Positions 35,700 through 47,680 of a DNA stretch of 64,000 nt are shown one piece after another. Each line of letters opens with the position of its first letter. Within the stretch, counting starts at the first letter, position 1. The translations under genes were made by a program, and so were the position numbers. Origin of the DNA: Epiperipatus broadwayi (taxonomy: Eukaryota > Onychophora > Udeonychophora > Euonychophora > Peripatidae). The stretch spans positions 1,379,001 to 1,443,000 of the forward strand of contig JAQFVV010000231.1 in the NCBI GenBank assembly GCA_028023455.1. The letters run 5' to 3'. A model generated the notes under the pieces. That model made no database searches, was not told the DNA's origin, and saw only the letters and a list, made by a program, of their open reading frames with translations.

Positions 35700-37290
35700 T
35701 CTTTTGACCACAGATTAATTAACTCTATACACCTTACTGGTGCAAAGATGTGTATTACTTTATAATACAGCTATAAACATCAGAGCTGTTAAAGTTTGTG
35801 ATATAGTTTTAAAAATGAATATGAAAAGATACCACATTCAAACAATAACATGATTATCACAGGTCACACTTTGCTTTATCATGACATTCCCTTAACACAA
35901 AATCATGTGCATATCTTAATACTTCTGATAAGATGTATAGAGATATATGGCAAAAACCTAAAGATGAATGTTTCTTACTATCCACATCATATGCCAGTAG
36001 TAATTAATCTGCTTTATATCATATTACCTAATAGACATTTATGTATAAATGAGAACCTAGAAAATACAGATTAATAGTATCAAATAGTTCCACTGATGGA
36101 TTCGGTATTTACAGGCACCTCTCAGGAAGAAGCAGAGCATGCCGAAAAAAGATAATTTAGGGTTCTGTTTGACATTACCACCTGAGAGTCATTGATCAAT
36201 CTTTCTTACACAGAGGATTTACTAATCATATGTTACAAAAGGTATACTGCAATAAGAAATCAAGTAGCAAAAAACAAATATGGATAGTGGTTTGGCACTA
36301 CCATATGGAAACCATTTCTCATATTTACATGTATAATTCACAAGTGGTTTAACGTAAAATGAATTCTTGCACTGAGAAAAGAAATAGAGGGAAAACTAAT
36401 CCAGCTATCATGTGAACATTACTATCAGATATCCATTGAATAATCATGTGTACATGGATGGCTCATGTAAAATATGCGATTAATTATTAGTATGAAATGC
36501 AGAATACATGTATGTTAAAAAAAGTTTGGATATTACTTAGTTTAGCATATAAATCTTTCAAAAAGCATTTATAAACTTCAACCAAATCTAAACTAAGGAA
36601 ATTGTTTATAGAATGCATTGGGGCTAAAACTTTACTTGTTATGGCATAAAAGATAGAGGAAAATGATCACTGTATTCACCAAACAATATGTATTGCTTAC
36701 ACTGTCTTTAAACTTTCTTCAATTGAAAACTAATCATAAGAACCTGTATAAAAATCCCATGCCAATTATTCTAACTTCTGGTTTATACTTTTTCTGCATC
36801 CTAGAGTTTATATTTTCAATATTCATCTTTCTAATAAATTCCAATTAGTTTTACCACATTTTGTCAACAAATCTAGTAGAAGAGGGTATATCTATGTCAC
36901 AAGGAATGACTGTTGTTTCTCTTAATGATTATTGTTGGCGGAGTTGTTTGCAAGTTATATTTACTTATATTTATTTCCAACACTGATTTTTCCTAGTTGA
37001 CTGTGATGTTTTGTATTTTGTCCTAAACTATATAATGCATTTACATATGAGTTATCAATTGATATAAATATTTCTCATATATCTTTTAAAAAGAGTTCAC
37101 GCCAATGATTACACAATAAATGTTAATTTTGTTATATATTTATATGCCTAGTATTTTATTCTTCTTGCTACTTGTGATATTACTATATTTTTTGTATATG
37201 TATATATTCCTATTTATATCTATTTTTGTTTATTTATTTTATGTATTTTTTTTTGCTACTTATTATTCTGTTGTATTTTTTCTATATATA
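35700..37290. other. AT-rich DNA with no recognised feature
   Basis: Open frames at 35850-36074, 36663-36848 and 37120-37311 show no domain. The last is almost entirely hydrophobic and T-rich and looks like composition, not a membrane protein. Confidence 0.45.
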
Positions 37291-37293
37291 TAT

Positions 37294-39265
37294 TATAACA
37301 ATCGGAATTAAGAGTCTTAATGTATCTGCACTACAAGGGCACCATCTAGGCATTTGAACCTAGAAAATTTATATAGAAGGCAGATACATAAGCTAAAAAA
37401 AAAAAATTTTATATTGGTTGATTCCGACTGTTAGCCCAATGTCACTAGCTCAGTGGAGACGCAGAGATAATAAAATAATTCTTATCCAAAAACATTTTCA
37501 AAATAAAGGAAACCACTGCCAGAAATAACACACAATCATTTATTTAAACATATATAAGATTTAAAAATAATTTTAGTATCAGTTTTACATTTTTAACTTT
37601 GATTTTAGATTTTAATTTACATTTTAATTTTTATAAGTTCGCACAGATGGATTTATAAAAGTTTGTTTTATAATGTTGAGTATAGATCGGTTACATAGAT
37701 TACATGGTTAAAAACATTTCAAAATAAACATAAACGATCAAAATATAAAGTCATTGATGGAATTGCAGAGGGAAATTTATAAGAAACCCAATGGCATTCA
37801 TCATAAGATGCTGCATTGACACCAATAACTTAAAAGACATCCGAATAAATACATTTTAGATACTCACCATAAGGTATCATTATTTACCGAATGTCTATAT
37901 ATTTTGATCAAATATGAAAACCAAAAACATAATTAACCGATAACGAATCCATGCAAGCGTCTATACCCAACTTAAATTTAATGCATTTAGAGTGTTGAGT
38001 ATGAATAGACTACATAGATTGCATTTGAAAAGAAAATATTTTATCCCTTATTTAACCTTAGGCCAAAAGTTCGCAGTTAAACCAACGTCAATCCATCTGA
38101 TATATCAATGTATTCAATGTAATACGAATACGACAGCACAAATATAGGTTAAGAGAAAAAATTGACTCTTGTCCAGATAGGAATGCTACATCTATCTGAC
38201 GAGAAGAGCAATAAAAAAACTCCATAGGAAGGAAAAGCATTCTCCATCTTATTATCTCTTCCATAGGCAAAATGGGAGTGTGCAGCGTATACTAGCAATT
38301 CTGCCCATAGCGAACCTCGTACTACATCTACTAATTACACCAATATATCCAATCCATTGACCTAATTCAACTACGAAACGAATAACCTAAGATTACCCTC
38401 CCCTAATAAAACTTCACAAATCTATATAGCCATTCACGCCCGACTTAAATTTAACATTTATATAATTTAGTTTAACGAAAAACAGAAATCATAATAAAAA
38501 CTTAAAGAACAAAAAAATAAAATAAATAAATGGAAATGATTTTACAAAAGAAATACATCAAATAAAATTATAACTAATTTAGTCAGATAGGAAATTCTTC
38601 TATTTAAAATATTGAAAAGTTTAGCATTTAGAGTTCTTTTTGTTTAGAAATTAATTAATGTTCATTAGATTTCATAAAGTTCTTATGGTTTTAACAAGTC
38701 AGTAGTTTCTAATTTCTTGCAGTTGCTTGCCATCTTTGAACGCGAATTCCCACGCTGTCCTGAAGAGATTTGTATCCAGTTAGCCATTTTATTTATTCAT
38801 CCGAAGGTCTTACTTTAGCTGGTCCTCAATGTAGAAAAAGATTGGTCATTTCTCCTCTTTTTTTAGCAGAACTGAAGGGATTGAAGAGTGCGTCTTTTCA
38901 ATCCCTTCTCCTTCAATTCCGCACTAACACATCTCACCACTACTATTACCCATCTCTCCCAGCTCTGTTTTCATTCACTAAAAATTTATTTCCAAACTTT
39001 TTCATTGATTTGTAAACCTTCGGATCCAATGGGCATTACATCCTCGATGGTGATGGTCTTTTCACTGAGGTCCGATTTCCTGATGGATTTCTTTCATTGG
39101 CCATTTCTGTTCCTATTGTTTTTCTCTCCTATCTGACCTTTTCTTATACATTTTAAATGCCCAAGGGCTAGTTTACATTTAACTAATTAAAACAACATTT
39201 CCATTTTATGATTAATTAATGTGTTTTCCAAACTTAAAGATATATTTTTATCTCTAAATCTTTTT
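37294..39265 (+). repeat. Large duplicated segment, copy 1
   Basis: About 1.97 kb repeated in direct orientation at 40211-42196, starting GGAATTAAGAGTCTTAATG in this copy and ending near TTTTAAGTTTTCATTGAAAA. Differences are mostly single bases plus a roughly 20-bp deletion in copy 2 near 40684. It is richer in CpG than most of the window. Short frames with LKGLKSASFQS and a Ser/Phe-rich end are present in both copies, but neither strand gives a protein I recognise. Confidence 0.85.
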
Positions 39266-40210
39266 AAGTTTTCATTGAAAATTTAGTTTTAAAACTCTTT
39301 CTTTTTTTTAAATAAAGTTTTGTTTAATAATTTTTTAATTTCTCATCTGTGCGATTTTATATACATTAGAGTTTAGATTATTTTTTAATTTTCAATTTTT
39401 AATTCTTAAAAAAGTTTTTATTTGCGAACTTTTATTTTTTTATGTTTAATAATAAAAAAAAATAATGTAATGGCATATGTGCCCATTACATATCAGTAAA
39501 CTTGCTTAAAAAAAATAAACAAAAAAAAAATATTTTACTTAGGTTTAGTAATTACGGTACACGATTAACGAAAATTTACAAAGACATTCGGTTAGTAATT
39601 TTACAAAAAGACTATATACAAAAAAGAAAAATGTTGACCATCATTTTCCTAAGAACCATCTACATTTACACCCCCTCCCCCAAAAATTCTATTTTCATAT
39701 TTCATTTCTAACAAACGGCATGACAAGCAAATTATATAAATTATTTATTTAAGAAGGTTGCATTGAGGTAAATATGTTTTAAGAAAAAATGAGTTTATAC
39801 ATGTATATTTGCAGCACAATTATAAATACCACCAACTTATTTATGACTGATTGAAATGCTTAAATAGGGTTACTATGAAGTAAATTGCCAAAAAGTACTC
39901 ATCGTAAGGTACCATATTTACAATCATAAACTTACGTGGCTGAGCGCTACTATACACATTAAACACATAATATATATTAACAAAAAAAAACATTAATAGC
40001 AACCTTTTGACTTTCTTTTTAACAAAATACAATTTAAAATTATTAATACTTTCTCGTGTTTAATATATGTGCCATTTCTTACCGGCAGTGCTTTTATCAG
40101 ATTTAAAGTATACGATTTTATGAAATTAGATAAAAATATTTCAATTGGAAAAAATTTTACTCAGGGTCCTCGTGGTTTATTAAAGATTGACTCACATTAG
40201 GAGTCCAGTT
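39266..40210. other. Spacer between duplicated segments
   Basis: AT-rich DNA not present downstream of copy 2. No gene recognised. Confidence 0.5.
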
Positions 40211-42196
40211 ATAACGATCGGAAATAAGAGTCTTAACGTATCTGCACTACAAGGGCGTCATCTAGGCATTTGAACCTAGAAAATTTATATAGTAGACAGA
40301 TACATAAGCTAAAAAAAAAATATTTTTTTATATTTTTATATTGGTTGATTCTGACCATTAGCCCAATGTCACTAGCTCAGTGGAGATGCAGAGATAATAA
40401 AATAATTCTTATCCAAAAACATTTTCAAAATAAAGGAAACCACTGCCAGAAATAACACACAAACATTTATTTAAACATATATAAGATTTAAAAATGATTT
40501 TAGTATCAGTCTTACATTTTTAACTTTGATTTTAGATTTTAATTTACATTTTAATTTTTATAAGTTTACACAGATGGATTTATAAAAGTTTGTTTTATAA
40601 TGTTGAGTATAGATCGGTTACATAGATTACACGTTAAAAACATTTCAAAATAAACATAAAGGATCAAAATATAAAGTCATTGATTATAAGAAACCAAATG
40701 GCATTCATCATAAGATGCCGCATTGACACCAATAACTTAAAGGACATCTGAATAAATACATTTTAGATACTCACCATAAGGTATCATTATTTACCGAATG
40801 TCTATATATTTTGATCAAATATGAAAACCAAAAACATAATTAACCGATAATGAATCCATGCAAGCATCTATACCCAACTTAAATTTAATGCATTTAGAGT
40901 GTTGAGTATGAATAGACTACATAGATTGCATTTGAAAAAAAAATTTTTATCCCTTATTTAACCTTAGGTCAAAAGTTTGCAGTTAAACCAACGTCAATCC
41001 ATCTGATATATCGATGTATTCAATGTAATACAAATATGACAGCACAAATATAGGTTAAGAGAAGAAATTGACTCTCGTCCAGATAGGAATCCTACATCTA
41101 TCTGACAAGAAGAGCAATAAAAAAAACTCCATAGGAAGGGACAGCATTCTCCATCTTATTATCCCTTCCATAGGCAAAACGGGAGTGTGTGGCATATACT
41201 AGCGATTCTGCCCATAGTGAACCTCGTACTACATCTACTAATTACACCAATATATTCAATCCATTGACCTAATTCAACTACGAAACGAATAACCTAAGAT
41301 TACCCTCCCCTAATAAAACTTCACAAATCTATATAGCCAATCACGCCCGACTTAAATTTAACATTTATATAATTTAGTTTAACAAAAAACAGAAATCATA
41401 ATAAAAACTTAAAGAACAAAAAAATAAAAAAAATAAATGGAAATGATTTTACAAAAGAAATACATCAAATAAAATTATAACTAATTTAGTCAGATAGGAA
41501 ATTCTTCTATTTAAAATATTGAAAAGTTTAGCATTTAGAGTTCTTTTTGTTTAGAAATTAATTAAATGTTCATTAGATTTCATAAAGTTCTTACGGTTTT
41601 AACAAGTCAGTAGTTTCTAATATCTTGCAGTTGCTTGCCATCTTTGAATGCGAATTCCCACGCTGTCCTGAAGAGATTTGTATCCAGTTAGCCATTTTAT
41701 TTATTCATCTGAAGGTATTACTTTAGCTGGTCCTCAATGTAGAAAACGATTGGTCATTTCTCCTTTTTTTTAGCAGAACTGAAGGGATTGAAGAGTGTGT
41801 CTTTTCAATCCCTTCTCCTTCAACTCCGCACTAACACATCTCACCACTGCTATCACCCATCTCTCCCAGGTCTTTCTTCATTCACTAAAAATTTATTTCC
41901 AAACTTTTTCTTTTATTTGTAAACCTTCGGATCCAATGGGCATTACATCATCGATGGTGATGGTCTTTTCACTGAGGTCTGATTCCCGATGGATTTCTTT
42001 CATTGGCCATTCTGTTCCTATTGTTTTTCTCTCCTATCTTACCTTTGCTTATACCTTTTAAATGCCCAAGGGCTAGTTTACATTTAACTAATTAAAACAA
42101 CATTTCCATTTTATGATTAATTAATGTGTTTTCCAAACTTAAAGTTATATTTTTATCTCTAAATCTTTTTAAGTTTTTGTTGAAAATTTAGTTTTA
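40211..42196 (+). repeat. Large duplicated segment, copy 2
   Basis: Second copy of 37294-39265, offset by 2917 bp. Near its end the common sequence stops at GAAAATTTAGTTTTA, and different DNA follows in the two places, which fixes the boundary. The start is likewise shared only from the ATAACRATCGGAAWTAAGAG string. It could be a non-autonomous element present twice or a segmental duplication. No terminal inverted repeats or target-site duplications are evident by eye. Confidence 0.85.
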
Positions 42197-42199
42197 TCA

Positions 42200-42413
42200 C
42201 TAAACATCACATGATCATTATTTCTTATACTAGCACATAATTGTTATTAAACAAGGCAAAACTCTCCATACAGAAGTGCCACCCAGTGCCAACCAGAGTC
42301 ATCAATGGATACCAGAAGGCTTGGGCATAAAATCCCTATCTAGTGCCTACTTATCCAATATCCCCAGACTACTTTCTGGCTTGTAGACGAGCCTTGGATC
42401 TGAGAGCCCTGCA
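42200..42413 (-). repeat. Family A repeat with broken hammerhead
   Basis: Begins with the tail module in inverse orientation (AACATCACATGATCATTATT), then GGCAAAACTCTCCATACAG, CATCAATGGATACC and CCCTATCTAGTGCC. The ribozyme region (about 42358-42400, minus strand) keeps AGCC and GAAA, but its CUGAUGA box and half of stem II are deleted. It ends at TTGGATCTGAGAGCCCTGCAC, the extended central segment that the 15.7 kb copy also has. Confidence 0.75.
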
Positions 42414-42489
42414 CATAATAATGGAAACAACCCAATCAAGCCGATCGAAGATAAGCAGCGAGACAACAAAAAGTGTGAAAACAATAATC

Positions 42490-42566
<77 letters not shown>
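42490..42566. repeat. (AAT)n microsatellite
   Basis: About 25 AAT triplets. Confidence 0.95.
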
Positions 42567-43195
42567 TAACCACTGATCTCAAACAGCTTTAATATACAAA
42601 TACTTATTAATTAATAATTTTCCTAGCTTAGAATAATAATAGCAATAATAATAAATTGACTCATGAGACCATGTTCCGATACCAAGGTGTACAGACTGCC
42701 TTAAAGCCAAATAAGTATCAAAGATTAATACTTGACTGAATAGAAATGCCATCGAATTCCAAATCTTTAAGAATTACATTATCATATCCCTATGACTAAC
42801 TATAATAATGCTATTTAAATAAAGCTAAAATAATATTCCAACTAAATATTTAAGAATAATAATATTAAAGTTTATTATAAGAATAAATTTATATTCTAAT
42901 TTTAATTTGAAATAAATCTTGATCTAAATCTTTATTATATTTTAGTGTTTACCTCAGGGATATCATATTACAGAAAGAACAAAGCATAGGATATTGGATA
43001 ACAAAGGGCACTTTTATGGAAATCCAATAATCCAGATAAATTTAGAAAAATATAAAATAATATTATTAAACAAACTATAATAACTTTACTCTGCAATATG
43101 ATAACTAAATTGTAAAAATAGTTACTTTAAGTCTTATAGGATTTTGAATTAATTTAAGAAAAATCTCTATTATAATTTAAGAAATCTAATAAAAT
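42567..43195. other. AT-rich DNA with no recognised feature
   Basis: No supported gene or repeat. Confidence 0.45.
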
Positions 43196-43199
43196 ACCC

Positions 43200-43560
43200 C
43201 AGGTCGTATACAGTATTTCATGCCCTCAGGCTGGATGCAGTGCCACATACTATGGTGAAACAAAGGCCACTGTTCATAATAGAGCTGCTCAACACATTTA
43301 TACTTACAGAAGAGCAAAAAAGAACGATAACTTCTCTAATATTCTTGGAACATGAGAAGCAGGCTGGCCATGTGTTTGAACCAGGCAACCCCAAGATAGT
43401 ATGCTCTGAAGCCAATGACTGCAAAAGAAAAGACAAGGAGGCGTATTTTATTATCAGTGACAACAATGCAACACGTGCTTTTCTACCTCGAAAAAATGGA
43501 CAAACTAATTTGCATTCACATTTGCATATTTTATTAGTTAACAATACTACATAAATGATT
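43200..43560 (+). pseudogene. PLE GIY-YIG endonuclease fragment, frameshifted
   Basis: In one frame 43203-43270 encodes VVYSISCPQAGCSATYYGET, the GIY and YIG strands of a Penelope-like endonuclease with its usual Cys residues. After a frameshift the 104-codon frame from 43240 carries the rest: FLEHEKQAGHVFEPGNP (about 43343-43393), then a basic CKRKDKEAYFI segment. This is the same family as 16740-16990. The RT is absent, so the copy is 5'-truncated. An HHR-like motif follows at 43572. In intact PLEs this domain cuts the target site used to prime reverse transcription. Confidence 0.8.
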
Positions 43561-43571
43561 TATAACTTATG

Positions 43572-43614
43572 TTGGCCATGAATATGAGGGAAAACCTCGA
43601 AAGCGCTCGGCCCA
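43572..43614 (+). ncRNA. Hammerhead-like motif at PLE 3' end, variant core
   Basis: Stem I GGCC (43574-43577) pairs with GGCC (43609-43612). Stem II GAGG-GAAAA-CCUC. GAAA (43599-43602), palindromic GCGC, then UC as the cleavage position. In place of CUGAUGA stands AUGAAUAUGA, about three bases longer, and the 17.1 kb copy has a similar AAUAUGA. Either both inherited a dead core or this lineage uses a variant. Confidence 0.55.
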
Positions 43615-44180
43615 TTTAATTGTTTTTGGTTTTTGCAGCTTCTTCGTCAGTGGGTAAATCGCTTTTATATGCTATAATTTGGATTAGTAAAATACTCAGA
43701 AATCATCTCTCATGATGATAATACTAACCTTTACTATTATAATAACTAATCTTATAATGCAAATATTTAAATAAAGTTTATTATTTTCCTTAATAAATAA
43801 TTGGCATATGGAGATCCAAATATAGCTCTGCTTATCACACCTTAAAATAATAATAAGCTCTGTATTTGAATGCAAAATAAGTCTATTATTAGTTTGAAAC
43901 AAATAAAAAAAATTATTAAGTTTACTATGAAATCAAACATATGTGACCATTGAAGATGATAATTCTTGTGCATGATTAAATAAATTTGGATTTATTCAAT
44001 ACTTTTTCTGCATTTATGATATTAACCAATTATCGTATATTTCTTGACAAAAACAATCCTTTTCTTAAGTGTAATACACATATTAAATAGAATGATTTAT
44101 TATAATTGTGCAATAAAGTAAATACTGAATTTAATCAGTGTCTGTAATGAATGATAAATAGAAATATGGAAACATAAATC
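43615..44180. other. AT-rich DNA with no recognised feature
   Basis: A CTTCTTCGTCAGTGGGTAAA string just downstream of the HHR-like motif may still belong to the PLE 3' region. Confidence 0.4.
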
Positions 44181-44184
44181 ATGT

Positions 44185-44985
44185 TAATAAATTATTTTTT
44201 GGATTAAACCGTGTATTATTTTCCATTACATACCAATATTTTGATGAACTAGCATTGGTCACTGTCAAGGTTAGCTTTTGAAAGAAAAATCGTTAGATCT
44301 CAAATAGTAACATGACTGAATAAGAGATGAGAAATGAGATTCAGCATAAAGTAGTTTAGCATTCATTAAAATATGAGGCTTATCAAAATGTTTATTTCCT
44401 TGTTTTTTCACCTATTAATTTTAAGTTAATATTAGAAGACAGCGATAAAATGAGACGTTTCCACATAGCTGGAATATGTTGAGCTTCATCAGCCCTATAT
44501 ATTTCAATTGTTTCTCTCATGGTTCTTAAATCATACCTTTCCAAATTAGCAAGTATTTTTGCATTGTCAAAATCAGGTATGTGACCAATTTCTAAAAAAT
44601 GGGGTGTAAAAGCTAATGTGATAATTTTCTGATTAAAAGCATTTTTATAGTCCTTAATTCTGACATTTATTTATCTATTAGACTGGCCTACATAGCTTCT
44701 GGAGCACTGAAAACATGAAATTTCATAATCTCCCTGGTGTTCCAAAATAATCTGTCTTTAGGTTTATATAAAAAAATCACCAATTTTCTTGTTGGTAAAA
44801 AAAAAAATAGTTTATATATTAAAACTATATAGTCTTCTACTGATGTTATCAGTAACTCCCTTAATATAAAGTAAAACCACTCTATTATAAGATGAATTGT
44901 CAATTCTATCCTCTTTTTCCCCTTTATAAAAGCCTTACATATGATGCTTCTATTATAATCATTAGAAAATAGAATATAGTATGTG
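44185..44985 (-). pseudogene. PLE RT-EN linker and endonuclease, left arm of inverted repeat
   Basis: Continues, with frameshifts, from the RT frame at 44962-45588. The minus strand reads DYEISCFQCSRSYVGQSNR (GIY and YIG strands with Cys pair), KDYKNAFNQK, HFLEIGHIPDF and LERYDLRTMRE, a standard PLE endonuclease. The right arm at 45603-46435 matches in inverse orientation throughout, including about 200 bp of 3' non-coding sequence down to an ATCCAAAAAATAATT string near 44200. At least one stop and several frameshifts. This PLE family differs from the one at 16.7 and 43.2 kb. Confidence 0.8.
44450..44500 (-). ncRNA. Possible hammerhead-like core inside PLE C-terminus
   Basis: The minus strand has GGGCUGAUGAAGCUC, an AACAUA/UAUGUG hairpin and GGAAACGUC, so the CUGAUGA and GAAA boxes and a GUC triplet are in order. 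Stem I is weak and stem III would be minimal. The same bases encode ADEAQHIPAMWKRL in the endonuclease frame, so chance or coding constraint may explain them. The right-arm copy (about 46127-46167) has UUAAUGA instead. Confidence 0.35.
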
Positions 44986-45588
44986 TCCTATGTCTTGAGC
45001 AAGATGATCTTTATCAGACAAATTATAAGATTTAATCAAAATATTTTTTGCTACCGAAAATATTTGGGCAAAGTGATGATGAGAATTAAAATTAAGATAT
45101 CTATTTGTATGGGTCGATTTCCTGTAAACTGATATTGCAAAGATTTCATCATATTTTTTTGTAATTAAAACATCTAGAAAAGAAAGCAATTTGTTATTTT
45201 CCACTTCCATAGTAAATTTAATATTAGGATGCCAATTATTTAGAAAAACAAGACAAGAATTTAAAGTATCAATGCTGTGAGACCATACAACAAATGTACC
45301 ATCCACATATCTTAGCCAAATAGAAGGTTTCATAGTAGCTGCATTTAATACTTGACTTTCAAAATTATCCATGAAAAGATCAGAAAATACAGGTGACAAT
45401 GAAGATCCCATAGAAAGTCTTTTAATTTGTTTAAAGTTTTGAGAATCATGATTAAAAAATGTATTTTCAAGGCAATGCTTCGCTAATGGAATAATAAAAT
45501 CAGGCAAATCATTGTATTGAGCTATTATAAATAATGCTTCTTCAACAGGAATATTAGTAAACATAAAAGAAACATCAAAACTAACCAA
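44962..45588 (-). pseudogene. PLE reverse transcriptase, palm-domain fragment
   Basis: A 208-codon frame with a Penelope-like RT core. VSFDVSFMFTNIP (residues about 2-14) is the motif with the first catalytic Asp. KRLSMGSSLSPVFSDLFMD (about 56-74) is the B region. WLRYVDGTFVVW (about 91-102) is the C region, where the usual YVDD has become YVDG, losing a catalytic Asp. KLLSFLDVLI and VYRKSTHTNRYLNFNSHH follow. The thumb and linker continue in other frames. The N-terminal RT part is missing: the sequence stops at the first palm motif and joins directly to an inverted copy of the endonuclease region. RT copies element RNA into DNA; this copy cannot be functional. Confidence 0.9.
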
Positions 45589-45602
45589 TAAATCAGTTCT
45601 AG

Positions 45603-46435
45603 TTTATAGTTTGTCGTATAAAGATAATTTTGCTCAAGAAATAGAACTTACAAAAAATATTCTACTTTCTAATGATTATAATAGAAACAACATCTGTAAG
45701 GCTTTACATAGGATTGACAATTCATCTCACAATAGAGTGATTTTACCTTAAAAGGGTTAGTGATAAAATCAGTAGAAGACTATCTAGTTTTAATATAAAG
45801 AATACTTTTTCTACTGGCAAAAAACATAAACCTAAAGACAGATTATTTTTGGAACACCAGGGGGTTTATGAAATTCCATGTTTGCAGAGCTCAAGAAGCT
45901 ATGTAGACCAGTCTAATAGATGAATAAATGTCTGAATTAAGGAATATAAAAATGCTTTTAATCAGAAAATTAACACATCAGTTTTTACATCCCATTTTTT
46001 TAGAAATTGGTCACATACCTGATTTTGGCAATAGGAAAATGCTTCCTAATTTGGAAAGATATGATTTAAGAACCATGAGAGAGTCAACTGTAATATTAAA
46101 GACTTACTGGTTTAAATAGGGTTAATGAAGCTCAACGTATTCCAGCTATGTAGAAACCTCTCATTTTATCTCTATCTTCCAATATTAACTTAAAATTAAT
46201 AGGTGAAAAAACTGAGGGAAATAAACATTTTGATAGGCCTCATATTTTGAATGCTAAACTACCTTAAGCTGAATCTCATTTCTCATCTCGCATTTAGACA
46301 CATTACTGTTTGAGATCTAACGATTTTTCTTTCAAAAGTTAACCTTGACAACGATGGATGCTAGTTCATCGAAATATCGGTATATAATGGAAAATAATCC
46401 TCGATTTAACCCAAAAAATAATTTATCTACATCAT
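45603..46435 (+). pseudogene. PLE RT-EN linker and endonuclease, right arm of inverted repeat
   Basis: Inverse copy of 44185-44985. The plus strand reads GVYEIPCLQSSRSYVDQSNR, IKEYKNAFNQK, FLEIGHIPDF and LERYDLRTMRESTV across frameshifts. YIG is YVD here, and a Cys is Ser. A GIY-YIG nuclease with these changes is dead. After the coding part, GGATGCTAGTTCATCGAAA (46354-46372) followed by TATCGGTAT is a GAAA-containing hairpin like those at other PLE 3' ends; the left arm has it as CATCAAAATATTGG. Arms are similar but clearly diverged, so the inversion is not recent or came from two sequence variants. Confidence 0.75.
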
Positions 46436-47065
46436 TCAAGCATGAAAACATCAAATATAATATTATAAATAATGTCAAACTACACAATTTAAAATTCTAC
46501 AAAAATCAATTTATTTACAAAACAATATTTAAAATTTATAAATCACTATTTAAGTTTTATTTTATAACACACAAAATATACGTGACTATTTACAAATTCC
46601 AATAAAATAATTTTATAGTTACAAATTTTCAAATACAATGAACAAGCTATAAGTCTGGTAATACATCGTCTATCCAAAATGAATTTATTTAACCTTTTGC
46701 AATAAAACTATAATTATTTCTTAATAAGACTATGTTTCAAAGTGGGCAAATATTTGATTTACAGCTGGTATAATTTAAATTATCATATTATATCTTCCCT
46801 TTTTACTTTAAATAAACCAAAACAAACAATATAAAATATTGTTATACCTTTGATGATTCTATGAATTACTTACTATTCACCTTAGTGAAAAGCATATTTT
46901 ATCTTTTCCATAATAATTTTATCGTTATTTTATTGAGTTAACCAAAAAATAATTAAACATATATACTATTTTAATTGATTACTAATTACTTGGCAATAAT
47001 TAAACTTTTTAAAATATAAATTTTAAAAATGCAAACTAATACATGGAAAAACTTACAATATTTAT
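46436..47065. other. AT-rich DNA with no recognised feature
   Basis: No supported gene or repeat. Confidence 0.45.
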
Positions 47066-47067
47066 TC

Positions 47068-47680
47068 ATAAACTGTAATATTAATAAGCCAAGAAGCTAA
47101 TGCACATGCGCTTTGTAGATTTAACTATATAAATAAATATTCCCACTTTCCAAACAACAAGATAAAGTCTTTGTGAAAAGATAGGATGAATCGAGTGAAT
47201 CCATCTACCTTTTTGACCCAAATGTTTATGTATGGGCAAATCTTAAGTATTTGGAAATGAGAGTGTGAAGATGTTAATCAATCACTTGAAATTACTTTTT
47301 ACTATGCCTGAATGAATAATGCTTGCAAAATTTCTAGAATTTACGATACGTCATTCTTATTAAATTAAACATATGTAAATAAGACATTTAGTTTATATAG
47401 TGTGATGTTTTTATAAACTGTAATATTAATAAGCCAAGAAGCTAATGCACATGCACTTTGTAGATTTAACTATATAAATGAATACTCTCACTTTCCAAAC
47501 AACAAGATAAAGACTTTGTGAAAAGATAGGATGAATCCAGTGAATCCATCTATCTTTTCAACCCAAATGTTTATGTATGGGCAAATCTTAAGGATTTGGA
47601 AATGAGAGCATGAAGATGTTAATCATGCATGTGCATTAGCTTTTTGGCTTATTAATATTACAGTTTATATAAAAAAAAAC
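47068..47680. repeat. Family E repeat, tandem direct copies plus inverse end
   Basis: A unit of about 225 bp at 47068-47290 (AACTGTAATATTAATAAGCC, ACAACAAGATAAAG, GGATTTGGAAATGAGAG-type end) is repeated directly at 47411-47640. A terminal inverse of its start, GCATGTGCATTAGC then GGCTTATTAATATTACAGTTTA, lies at 47626-47672. Inside each unit the two AAAG/CTTT-rich halves are inverted repeats, as in the other family E copies. Confidence 0.7.

Noticed and set aside
37120-37311. Hydrophobic frame resembling a membrane protein
   Set aside because: T-rich DNA gives Phe/Leu/Tyr/Ile by chance; no homology or gene context.
38770-39136. Overlapping frames in the 2-kb duplicated segment
   Set aside because: In the second copy the frames shift or shorten, so there is no sign of protein conservation.
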